Shown here piece by piece: positions 23,739 to 35,113 of a stretch of DNA of 64,000 nucleotides (position 1 is its first letter; every line of letters begins with the position of its first letter). The DNA is from Stereum hirsutum FP-91666 SS1. Its lineage: Eukaryota; Basidiomycota; Agaricomycetes; Russulales; Stereaceae. Under the pieces are notes generated by a model. It was not told the origin of the DNA and did not search any database. It saw nothing but the letters and a program-made list of their open reading frames with translations. Both the position numbers and the translations under genes were made by a program. The DNA is taken from positions 1,566,852 through 1,630,851 of the forward strand of contig NW_006763136.1 of assembly GCF_000264905.1 (NCBI RefSeq), written 5' to 3'.

Positions 23739-24191
23739 GGTCAGGATGAGCAAAGAGGGAGAGCAGATGTGCAGCAAGATAACAAGCTATGTAAAGTTCG
23801 TGAACGGTCAATATGATGATGGCGTGGCGGGAGAACGTGCGATTACGTGAGCCGACCATCGACGAGTGATCGGACCAAAGTTGACCACAGTCTGAGGACG
23901 TACATCACTACCTCATTTATTTATCACCATATTCACCATTGTTTTGACCTCTCAGTGTTTATACTCCATCCTAGTCGTCCCATACTACTTGAAAATTGCC
24001 GCTTGCGCAAAAAAAAAAAGTCTAGATTTCGCCGTGTCAGCCTGGTTCCAAGCTTCATCGTGCGTAAAGCTGTAAATGGAGACACGCATGTTCTGACCAC
24101 CTTCTTACCTGTAGGCACATAAGGAAAGATCATCGCGAAATGTGAGGGTCGCAGTGAAGAATTTCTCAATGTCCCAGACTAACTCGCTACC

Positions 24192-25808
24192 ATGCGGCGC
24201 TGGCTCAACGACATAGTTACTACTACCACACTTCCGATTATGGCTCGAGGTTCCCGCTCGAGAGCGATAGCTCATCAATCGACTTCCACTAGTAACCAAC
24301 ATTTCATCAATTACATCCAGCGACTACCACCAGAGCTACTTCAGCATATTTTCTCCTACTCTGTTCCGCTCACGAACGGTCTTAAGGATCCGAAGCCCCT
24401 TCGTTCGCGTAATTTCGATACCACCGAGGCTCCATGGGTTTTTATCCCTGTCTGTAAACAATGGAGGGATGTGACTCTCTCCTCACATAGGCTGTGGTCG
24501 ACCATTGCCATACGCGTGGATTCATTTGCCTTCGACAGCACGGGACGCGACGCTTTCTACTTGAAGACGGTCATAGCCCGATCCGACGGCTGCCCAATAT
24601 CGGTGCGCTTGGACAGCAAAACCTTGTTGAAACTTCTTCACACTGGTATGACGGTACTTGTCGACATTCTTCTTCCAACAACCCAACGCTGGTCCTTCCT
24701 CGAACTTAACGGCCCTGTCGACTGGTGGAGTTCTCATATTCCTGTCGATCAGACCTTTTCGAGCCTGCGCGAGTTGGTCCTTGGTCCGGTAGGGTACGAC
24801 ATATACGGCCCAGGAGTAGCTCCAAAGTGGCCTTCTGCTTTCTCCCTCAACCATGCTCCTCAGCTACGACGGCTTACATGCAGAGAGCCAGGTCTGACGG
24901 ATTGCCTCAGTCGATCGGGCAGCGAGACCACCCTTCCTTGGTCGCAGCTCACATCGTGTCAAATCGACCATGAATATGACGTTCATCACGATTTTCACCA
25001 TTTACTTTCAATCTGTCCCGACCTCGAGTGCTTCCGCCTTGCGGGAAACGCCGTAGGCTTCATCAACAACCCTCCGACGACTCTTATCTCTCATCCTAGT
25101 CTGACCGAATGGCATTGCGTATGGAGAGATCAGAAGGACCTCGACGCTTTTTTTGAGCTTCTTCCTTTCGTGGACCTGCCGTCCCTGAAGGTCTTGACAT
25201 TTTGGATCGACTGGGACGAGATGCTGGATGCGCTGCTACCCAAGATACCTTTCTGGTGCTACTCAACCGCCTTCATCTCGTTCGTGAGACGCTCGTCCTG
25301 CACACTGCGTCACCTACGGCTCACATCTATCCCATTTGATAACGACAAACTTCTTTCCTGCCTCGAAGCCTTACCTTCCCTCGAGGTCTTGGAAGTCCTC
25401 GCATATCCGTCGAAGAAGTCCGATGTTTCCATGTTACACAACGGCGTCATTTCGGACGACTTCATCACGCGTCTCCACAATCATCCGAACGGTCTCGAGA
25501 GAGGAGTCGTCCTCCTTCCCAATCTCACGAGATTGATCCTTGAAGACCACCTGCTAATCGAGGACGATGAAGCATTCGTCAATATGGTAGAGTCGCGCTG
25601 GAATATTTCCGTAGATTCGTCGTCTGGCTGTGGGCAGAGGGTTGCGCGTTTGGAGACCGTTTCTCTGGTATTACCAGGCACCATGGATGACGGGGAACTT
25701 GATCGATTGGATGAGATGCGGAACGCAGGCCTTGATGTCTGTGTCTATAGGAGACGACATCGGTACGGGCCTGGAGGCAAGCTCAAGCAGTTACTACCGG
25801 CGAAATAG
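24192..25808 (+). CDS. F-box domain protein, single exon
   Basis: An uninterrupted 538-codon frame, striking among neighbours that are all heavily split. The N-terminal F-box reads NYIQRLPPELLQHIFSYSVP (about residues 40-59). It is followed by WVFIPVCKQWRDVTLSSHRLWSTI, the second half of the F-box-like fold, which binds Skp1 in SCF ubiquitin ligases. The rest holds irregular leucine-rich segments (SLRELVLGP, CPDLECFRLAGNAV, LRHLRLTSIPF, PSLEVLEVLAYP), the substrate-side solenoid of the expanded basidiomycete F-box family. A second in-frame ATG at 24240 gives MARGSRSRAI and may be the true start. The target is unknown. The lack of introns may point to a retrocopy origin or simply to this fast-evolving family. 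Confidence 0.85.
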   Translation: MRRWLNDIVTTTTLPIMARGSRSRAIAHQSTSTSNQHFINYIQRLPPELLQHIFSYSVPLTNGLKDPKPLRSRNFDTTEAPWVFIPVCKQWRDVTLSSHRLWSTIAIRVDSFAFDSTGRDAFYLKTVIARSDGCPISVRLDSKTLLKLLHTGMTVLVDILLPTTQRWSFLELNGPVDWWSSHIPVDQTFSSLRELVLGPVGYDIYGPGVAPKWPSAFSLNHAPQLRRLTCREPGLTDCLSRSGSETTLPWSQLTSCQIDHEYDVHHDFHHLLSICPDLECFRLAGNAVGFINNPPTTLISHPSLTEWHCVWRDQKDLDAFFELLPFVDLPSLKVLTFWIDWDEMLDALLPKIPFWCYSTAFISFVRRSSCTLRHLRLTSIPFDNDKLLSCLEALPSLEVLEVLAYPSKKSDVSMLHNGVISDDFITRLHNHPNGLERGVVLLPNLTRLILEDHLLIEDDEAFVNMVESRWNISVDSSSGCGQRVARLETVSLVLPGTMDDGELDRLDEMRNAGLDVCVYRRRHRYGPGGKLKQLLPAK

Positions 25809-28800
25809 TGCGTGTGTATTGCTCCAGCACCAGACAAATTCTGACGTCCCTACCTCTTATCTACGAAGGAGACCGAATGAATATCTCTCTTCCAACGGCT
25901 TGACGCGCAGTATCTCGACCCAAGAAGGCCAGTGTGTTGCTGACGGCCACCGCGCCACTTTTCTCGAACGTCCAGGTCCTTCATGGACCCCTTCCACCCG
26001 TTGTTCTCATTATTGTAACATAATATTTGTGATCATCGACGGTCGTGTGGCCAGTGAATGATCCTGGTCAGGACAAAACGGTGCACGGCGCTATTCGGAA
26101 CCACTCCAACGTGGCCACCGTAAAGCCTCCGTGCGATAAATTGCCACGGTTGAACTTCGCACTGAGAGCGGTCAGTGAGCTTGGTCTCTCCCGTGGCTCT
26201 CGCGTGGACTTCATCTTTGCCCGAGCATTCCCAAGATGAGAGTTGTCCACCTAATGTGGCCTAATTGCATGAGCCGAGGGCTAGCTCGTGGGCCCTATTT
26301 CCGTGTAGCCGTGGTACCTCAGAGCGTCACCTATCACCTCTATTCTTAACAAACTAAGCTTCCATAGGCACCCCCCACCAAGCTGCATCTTCCAGAGCGT
26401 CTTGGCTCCGTGGAAATTGCTATACATATCGTGCTTGCTGTGCTCATTGTCCTCTAAGTGGATCTTTCTTCGCGAGACAAATAGGTCTGTTGTGGTCACC
26501 TGGATACTCTCCCAACCTTGACTCAGCCCGTCGGTCCACATAAGGAATGCCCGACTGCTATCACTCAGCTCCTGCTTTACAATCTTTCCCCAGAACAGTG
26601 TATTCGGCATTCATAGCACGATGCATTGGCGGTTCGTTGTGTTCCATTCTGTGGGAATAACCATGTGTATAGAACCGCAGCTGAAGCCTGACTTCCTTCA
26701 ACCTCCACATCGGAGACCGCATCGACTCTTGTACGTCGCTACCCATGCTACATGTAGCCTGGACGTCTGTACAGATCATGGGCATTCGATTTTGCGAGAA
26801 TCCCGCAAATTACATTGATTGTTTCCGGTTCTCAGAACCTCGATCATTCGTCCCTTGCAGTCGGATACACACAGGGAAAAGAGTCGAAAGACCTTTCTTT
26901 CGAGCATTCTGCACATCGAGGTACATCAGACCTTGAAAATGGATGATGAAGCACGACCATTGGTTTCCCTCGGCAAGGAACAGCTGCAAAACTGTAACCA
27001 TCGCAGTTCGTCATGGTACCCCGAATTTCCTAATGCCTCGAATGAAGCAAACTCGGCTGTAGATTACTACGAAGCTCCGCTCGTACAGACCACACATTCT
27101 GCAACGCGGAAAATGCGCACGATATGTATGAAATATTTGGTCATTTTTAACTATACTTGAGCTGGAGCTCGTCTCGGCCTCCGGTTTCGCGGCCTCCCGT
27201 CGTTTCTGATCAAACACTTCGAGCCTAATGCTGGAACATTTTACTATGCGGGCTCCTTCCTGTCTAACACGAAGAACGCTTAGGATTCTGACGTCTCGAG
27301 ATACCGACGCGGACTCAATAATATCGTTCACGGTGTGCCACTTTCAGGTCTTGTACTTTCCACGACAATAATATCACAGGATGCTTTCTATCCTCGATCC
27401 TCAGACGTCACTTATGAACCGCAGTTGGCACAACATACCACGCATCGCTTTGCTTCAGGTCGAGGCAAACCCGAATGCCTTCATAATAGCGGCAAATTAC
27501 TGTGAATCGTCCCGTACACACATGGCGCTGTCTACAGAAGGTTTGGGCATTTCAACTGATGTCTCAGATTGGAGTATAACCTCGCCAGATTAAGTTCGGA
27601 TAAACACGATTCCCATACGTGTGCTTGACACAAGAACAGCGGTCGTGGCCTAGGCTGGGGTGCATGCATATATGTGCTAGTGCCGCAGCTTCCCGTTCTG
27701 CAGGTGTGGTCTTGAGTGTGACAATTCTAGTCATCCCGGGAGACGTGTATGCGCCGTGCGAAGGCTACATGACCTTCTCCTAAACCAGCGAGTACTTGCC
27801 CCAATCGCACCATCAATCTCAAGCTACATGCCTAAAGTAATTGCCGTATCACCCACGATTCTCTCGCCGGCCCCGTAGTGCCATAATCACCATAGTATGG
27901 TGGCATTTATTCGGAACACGGGGCCCTCCACGCATCAAATATTCCACAAAGAAGGCACCTTTGTGGTCTGTTTACTGGATTCGCGTCAGCGCCTGTACTC
28001 GCCTAATAAGTTGTAGTCATCTCAGCTCCATGGTGTATTCCCGAATAGAGAGATGTAGGTGATCAATCGGCTGGTCGATTGTCCGTCACAGTTTAAGTAC
28101 TAGAAGTGTAACCTATCCCCACGTATCGGTCTAACTACTACCTGTGTGCGCGCATGCTTGGAGAGCTGGCCTATGTATACGGTTACCCGCCCTCAATGAG
28201 AGCATTCTCTGGGGTTAAAGATGATAAAATTCCCTCCTTGGTTACATAATCCTGCTCTAGTACCCGGACCCCACAACCTGAGTGAGGTACAGATTTGCAC
28301 AATTTGCACCGGCGCATTCATGTTATACTTGTTATTATGTGAGCGCAGCAAGCTATTTTATTTCCGAACGATTCATCCTGACCTTAACATGGACAGGAGG
28401 ATACCCCATTATACTTGACGGGCTTCAGATGTGTGTGTCACTGCGCCACAGTGGCACTTGGTTTTGTTCCAAGCTACCCCGGCCCGGCTCTTCCCGGTCA
28501 TGGACCCGCGCCACACCCAACTCGCTCCGGTCGCTCCCGATTTTTACTGCATAACTCAATCTCCTTCCACCAACTCTCCTCATTGTCTTGTCCGTAAAGA
28601 TCGCATTTCGTCTCTGGTTTGCGCTCCTCTTGATCACTATACCTGAATAAGGCCATACGGCTGACTGACTCCCCGCGAGTGACGACTGGTCTACAACTTC
28701 CATCGGCTGTCGAGGTGCGGTTTCTTGATGTTCGGAAGCCTAGTGTCATGGTTGACAAGGTCAGAGGCTTATGCAATATAGTGGGAAGTTTTCATTTGCA

Positions 28801-30874
28801 AGCGCTGATAATCTCTTCGATGGCTCAAGGATGTACAAATGTCGGTCTTGACATTTAACGACATGCTCAACCTGCCGAGATCGGCCCAAGTCGTGTCCTG
28901 AGGCATTTGTGCTTCCGTGCCCCTCGAAGACCGGCAATCATAGTCCTCGTCTTCGAGATATGAATTTGTAGCCTCAGATGTATATCATATCAGTAGGTAG
29001 ACCGCTTTTAGGGCTACTCAGCGCGGTGCTACATATTATGATGGCACTCGAAACTCAAGCCCGTGATTTCGTTCCCTGGGCACGTTCTGGTTATAATGTT
29101 CTTCAGACTTCCGAGTCTGAGCCTGATCTGAAATGTCGATGCGATATCGGGTCACCGGCGGTTGGTTAATGGTTGTTGTATTGCGATATGGATGTGGCGT
29201 CGAAGATGATCTTGGATGATCTCCCTCCATTCCTGCTTATTGGTTCTACCTTCGTTCTTACTTTGTGGTTCCTACTGCGCCGCGCCGCCAGGCTGGTAGA
29301 CCGCGAAATACAATGTCATCGCAAAACCGACGCAGGTGTCCAGACGGTGTATGGTGGTTAACCTCCTGAGCGCTCGGAGATACTCGTCAAAATCGATACG
29401 TGTTACATTGATTGCTGTGTTTGGCTTCAATGCGAGCTGTATTCCAAGGAGACACCAAAACTTAATTCCATCATCCTCTTTTCTTTTGGTAGTAAATATG
29501 GTCAGGATCGCCCCACACCAATGACCACGTACTTCAATCTGGACTCGCCGACGACCTCACTCCTGTGTCAGCTACGTCGTACCTTCAGCTGCACCTAGGT
29601 CAAAGTCCTTCGGTTCCGTAATGCTCTCCAACTCGCGGTTCGAACAGATATAAAGTGCACCACTCAACCGCTCACGACGTACTGCATGGAAGCTATGCAT
29701 CCACAGTGCTCACGAAAGAGGGGTGTTCAGGCGTTAATATCGCCTGAAACCGCTCTAGCCCGTATCCGGGGTGTCTCTGTCTGGGGCGTGATGTACCCTA
29801 TCGTGTTCTTCTGCTTCGGTTTTCTTTAGGGACACCCTCACTGTAAGTTCCGGATTGGCGCTCATAACACGAGGTCCAGACGACGTTACTCTGGGTGCTT
29901 ATGACGCCAAGTACTGTACCAGTGAACAGCGGCTATACGAAACTCGTATGAGAATGGAGACGAACGCCGGTGCCGGTCACTGTGTTCTTGACCTTCCATT
30001 ATTTGGTGGTGAGATGCTCCTCCTACATGCGTTCGAGTTCGACACCCTCTTACCCGCTTCGAGTTCTTCTCGCAGCACCACGACTAACCTCCTCCCCATG
30101 CATCTGTCGCGTGCGCCACACGTGGAAGTTGTGTGTGTATTCCGGTGCGTTATTTTTATTTTAGGTTTCCCTCACCTATGAACAGATCTCGACTATGAAG
30201 CTCAGAGCTTATTCTTCCTCCCTCCGTCTCCGTTCCTTGACGCGGGCTTACAGATGCAGACTCGGCCATGAGTCGAACCCAATGGGTAACCGCGGTTGTA
30301 AGGTTTGCTCAAGCCGCTACGGAAGTTTGTTTGTCTTGTTCAAGATCGATGCTGGCTGAGCTTGAGGTTCTTCAGCGGCTCAGACGCTATATGTTGAATC
30401 GTAGCCCACCGATCGGTCAATGTCACATCGTGGGTCCTTTGGCGCGTGTCTCGAACGTGGTTTTCATACTCACTAACCACTTCGCTCTGCTTCTCATATT
30501 TTCAAGCTCAGAGTCGACTCTTGGTTTCGCTATCAGGTGTGTGAACTTTGTTCAATGGCAGGTACAGCGGTCCTGAGTATTCTGGACACCAGTGGAAGGG
30601 AGGCGATTTACGAGCGCGAACGGGGGGTATGTTCCCAAACCTTGATGAGTGGTCCGAGGAGAACTCTTTCGAACGACATGGGCGTCCTTGGGATGCCAGT
30701 GGCGTTCGATGATCCCTCTTTCGACCTGCCGCCTTTGTCTAAAGTTTGAACGACGACGTATCTCATTTACGACCAAATTTTACTGACCCCGACGATTACG
30801 ACCCTCTTCTCGTTTCCTGATATTACCATCGCCTACCGTTGTTCTTGTTCGGATAAATTCACAGCAAGTAGCGG

Positions 30875-30903
30875 TCCACCACCACCACCATCACCACCAC
30901 CGC
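30875..30903. repeat. CCA/CCG microsatellite
   Basis: A run of cca triplets with a tca and a cgc interruption. In one frame it reads as a Pro-rich stretch, but no gene surrounds it. Confidence 0.6.
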
Positions 30904-32176
30904 CTTTCTCTATTGGTAGTAACATTTCGAAGGGGAAGAGGAAGCTCGAAGCTCGGGATATTTATGTTAATGTTAGCTTCTTAATCTCACGAGAGGAGGA
31001 ACGTCGGGAGAACCGCCGTTAGAGAACAGAATAGAATGAGAAAAGATCCCGGTCAGTCAGTCACTCGCGGCAGCTTTCCATGGCCGTGAAGTATGAAGCT
31101 TCGAAGTGATCTCAACTTGAACTACTCCTTCTATAGTGCCTCCGCGATAGCGTCGTGGCCTGTCTCCGTTGCGGGAGTCCAATGTCAATCGTGAGCCTAT
31201 TTGGCCTGTTCTGATTCTCATGATACGCCACACCTCTCACACCAAAAGCAAGGTACATTATGAAGAGCCTGTACTATAGACTGGGGACTGAGTAGCGAGA
31301 CAGGTACAGAGCACAGCGTAACGTCACCGAACCGACAGAGTTTCCTTCTTATTCGGCCCCCACTTAGTACTGTGGGTCTGTGGCCACACAGAAGCCATAC
31401 GCTAAAGTTGGGTGTGGGGGCGGAAGCGTCGCTCGCCACGTTCTCCTCGGGCGCAATGCGCATCAGAACTTACGAAGTCGGCGAGGTTGAGTTTTTGGAG
31501 AACCGGGTGAGCGCTATGTGACGAAAGTGACAGAGAGAAAGATAGGGACCGTGGCTGCTACTAATAGCTTAACATTTATATTGTGATCGTTCGGTGGGAC
31601 CTCTGAGGGTGAGAAGCCGCGGTATCTGTTAACAATGTCTGGATCGGTGAGCCTTTGTTGCGGCAAAGCGTGCGTACACATGAACCCGTTCGCGGTCCTC
31701 TTTATAGAACGGTCAATGTATGGATCAGGTAACCTACATATTGAAATGTTATACCCACGTCACATTCTTTCTCAAGGTTGTTATTCATGTTTGCTTCATT
31801 TCATATATTTCATATGGTTATGAGGCTGCTAGGACACCACATCCACAACATCAACATCGATGGACATACTGTACGTCCCAGCAGTTAGACGACGCTTACA
31901 TAACGTGGGAACTCCCATTTGGCGGGAGACTCGCGCAAAATTGGCGGGGGCGATGGGCCCCTTGGGACACCGGACGTCGCCTAACGTCTGGGAGGTACAG
32001 TATGCATGTCTTTCGCTGCCATGGCCATGACCCCAGCCGTGATCGCATCTAGTACCATCGCGGGAGCTGCGGAGGGTTTAGACGTTTAAGGTAGTTTATG
32101 TGCATAGGCGTACGTATCGTACTGTTTTCGTACTTCGGTCTGGATTTCGTGGTTCGACGGCCAAGCTAGGTACTGA

Positions 32177-32212
32177 TTGACTGGCTGACTGGCTGGATGG
32201 CTGGATGGCTGA
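32177..32212. repeat. Short tandem repeat ctggctga / ctggatgg
   Basis: Four to five imperfect copies of an 8-base unit in tandem. No function is evident. Confidence 0.55.
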
Positions 32213-35113
32213 CAACGGAGCCTCAGCCACCGTCAGAGAAAACTCAATGTCATGGCGATATATATTCAAGTCAACAACCCTTTCTTGCTCTAAATGCATG
32301 CCACAGTTCCTCTAGCCTGAGGCTCTCACTCGCGGCTCGGAGGCAAACTAAACTATCCTTGTCCGATGGCCGAGAAGACCATGGCATCTGCTGAACTCTT
32401 CGGACATTGCGGTCGAGACTTGAGCTCGTGTTCTCACTAGAGTTGATGGTTGACTAGTTGACAGGCCGTAAACCCTCTGGATGGTACTAGTGACGTCGTG
32501 GTGGCTTGTTTCTTCTGTTCTGTTCGAGTAGGTACTCAGGCAGAACTTGTCTGGACATTGACGTGATGTGAAAATACAGTTCACATCGCCTGCACTCACA
32601 CTCCTAAACTCTCGCTGTTGCAGTCATCACTCGATTATCGCACATAGACAGAAAAAATCACGCTCGAGCCGTCTGGTCCGTTTATTCTCCAGAATTTTCG
32701 GGATCTCTAACTCGACGACTCTGTAACGGCTGGTAACGGAAACCATAGACGATTCGGATCGTGTACCCAAACTCTACCCTGTCTTCTAATTTGTATTGTC
32801 TACATGAGACCTATCGTCGTTTTTCAAGGGTAGTATGCCAGTTCTGGACTGCAGAGGAGATTTAGACGTCCGCGGAATACGGGACGTACCGACATTGTAT
32901 CTTACGGCCTCCTGCATTCACCTTCCATCCTGTACTCACGGCCGGCTTCGAATGGACGGTCGGGCGGTCGGACGGACGCACCGGATATGTTGAGATATCG
33001 CCCGTTCAATGTGGCCAAGAAACGTGGTAAGATGGCCGTTAAATGCACGAACATGGACACGATTATTGATTTCGTAGTCAGCTTAGATGCCAAATCACTC
33101 ACTGTCCTTCGTCATACGTATGTTCAGTACGACCAGGTCTGCGTTCATCGCGACGGAGTTCGCGATTCTGGGAGGTCCAAGTAACGTATGGCCTATCATC
33201 ATACTGGCGTTACCCAAGCATAGCAACAAGTGCCTGGTGAAGTGACCGTAGACGCGAATCCAACTGTAAGACGACCTGAATATCCTGTAGTAAACTAGGT
33301 GGCATTGCGCTCGAGTCCCAGAACTTGTCGCTGATGAAAGCGAGGACCAACAACCAGAAACAGTTGGAGTAAGTTCGAGGCATTTCTTATTCCTATAACT
33401 CGCCACAGGAGGTGGCCCATCATGATGCTCGTCCGAGTCAACGTCGCCCCAAAGTAAGCACTCACCGAAATATGCCCTGGCCCAGTACCTTCCAGTGCCC
33501 CAAGACCGGCTATCTCGCCACAGCCGAAGACCGCAAGCCCATTTGAATTTTCGAACGAAGTGTTACAGATGGTGCAGTGCACAGTCATGTTTGATCGCCC
33601 CGATCGGGGGCTTCATCCCTGAATCTATCTATCTGATATGTGTAAGTGACGAGTAAGCCCTGAATCGGACACTGGAAGGACGCAGAGGAGGCAGGTGGGG
33701 GCCAGGAAGATCGAGAGGCGGGCTGTTGTTACACCGGTAACTTTCGCCCAGACCAAAAGCAGTAAGAGAAGGAAGAGAAGGAGGAGGAAAAGGAGGGAAG
33801 AAAGACAGAATCGGACTGGCAACTTGGAGTCGAATGAATCACCATCGTGACGAGCCTCGTAAACGCGTGTTACGAAACGAAAACAGTCCTTTTTTTTCTA
33901 ATGAGATGGGTTGCATGTGGTGTCCTCCACAAGAGTAGTCAGAAAAAACGACGCTTGCCGCGTCAGGAGCGGTGGGGCAATATCTTCGCAATAGGAGAGG
34001 CACCGCACCGAGCGGAGGTCGGCACGGGAGCGCGATATCCGAAAAAGGCAATGGAGCGGACGCGGCGGGAGCGGGATCGGCGCATCGGAGATCATCGGAC
34101 GCCCGGAGTCCTTGGCAAGAGGGAGTTTCTCGAGGAAAAAGCCGTTACAAAGCCGCATCGAGAACTTGACATGGAGGTGAGACAAAGCGACTGAATGAGC
34201 CGAGAAACGATACTGTGGCGGGTGGCCTGACATGGATTGGAATTTGCGCAAGGATCGCCGCCGGCGACAATCCAATCAACGAAGACGTCATGGCTGGGAG
34301 TCTCTTTCTTTTGAGTGTGCTCATGGGTGTGAATATTTGGTGTTGGAAAAGAGGCAGAAAGGTGTGAATGCGAAGACAAAGAATGGCTGCTGACGAAGGC
34401 GCAGAGGTGCGGGTGGGCATGAAAGAGAGCAAGTCGAATGCCGGAGCCTCGAGGGAGGAAATGAGAACGGGTTCTACGATCGGGAGGAATCTGGCATGAT
34501 CGGAACGTTGTGGTGGTGGGAATTTGCAAATCTGGATGTGGCAGGCGGGTGCGGGTGTGTGGCGCGTGTTTGGCGGCGGTGGACGCGACAAAAAAAGCAG
34601 GGGTGTTCTGGGTGGAGAGCGGCGGGTCCGAGGAGTCGCAGGAGGAATGGGAGTCGGGGAGAGGACTGGAGAAATGCAGGAAGAAGTGGCCCAAAGGAGG
34701 TCGGGCTGAGTAACGTGCGAGCGGCCACGTGGGGTCAGAAGGAAAGGGACGATATGGATTATCGGGGAAGAGCGGTACGCAGCTGCTTGACGTCCACCAC
34801 AACCGTCGGCGACGACGACGAGTAAGAAAGACAAGCGGTAAGCAGTGCGGTAAGGCTATTAGGGCAGCGGCTCGTGCTGGCTTCGTTTGTGCGCGAAGGA
34901 CGATCGAGTTAGTGCCCGGCTCGATTGCGGGATTGATCCCGGAGGCAAGGGCCACTCGAAACTTTCAAACTCCTCACTGCGCAAACTCGGAATATTCTAA
35001 AAAACCAGACATCCTCCTTTCGTCATCCCACCCGTACGTCTCAATCCCGCCTGCCATCTCCTTTCTCTTCCGCTCCCTCACCATCTCCCTCCCCTACCCA
35101 TGCCCCAAAACAA

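Larger units (their letters stand above)
25809..35113. other. Gene-poor 9.3-kb region
   Basis: Across 9.3 kb I find no exon chain with family motifs on either strand, only short scattered frames. The weak candidates are a hydrophobic frame at 29188-29361 (PPFLLIGSTFVLTLWFLLRR) and short protein-like stretches at 29690-30100 and 30560-30720; none joins into a gene. There are simple repeats at 30875-30903 (CCA) and 32177-32212 (tggctga/tggatgg). The last kilobase (34.1-35.1 kb) is GC-rich and forms the upstream region of the transcription factor gene. I saw no clear transposase or reverse transcriptase motif. The region may be old transposon debris, noncoding RNA or long regulatory sequence. 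Confidence 0.4.

Noticed and set aside
29188..29361. Short hydrophobic frame that might be a first membrane helix
   Set aside because: No exon chain to further helices could be built, so it may be chance.
29625..29650. gcggttcgaac, another B-box-like string
   Set aside because: No A box at the right distance and no acceptor stem pairing.
34092..34955. Long minus-strand frames of 287 and 229 codons
   Set aside because: They overlap each other in different frames, are rich in Pro/Ser/His/Arg as expected of GC-skewed DNA, and sit in the upstream region of the transcription factor. No motif was seen.
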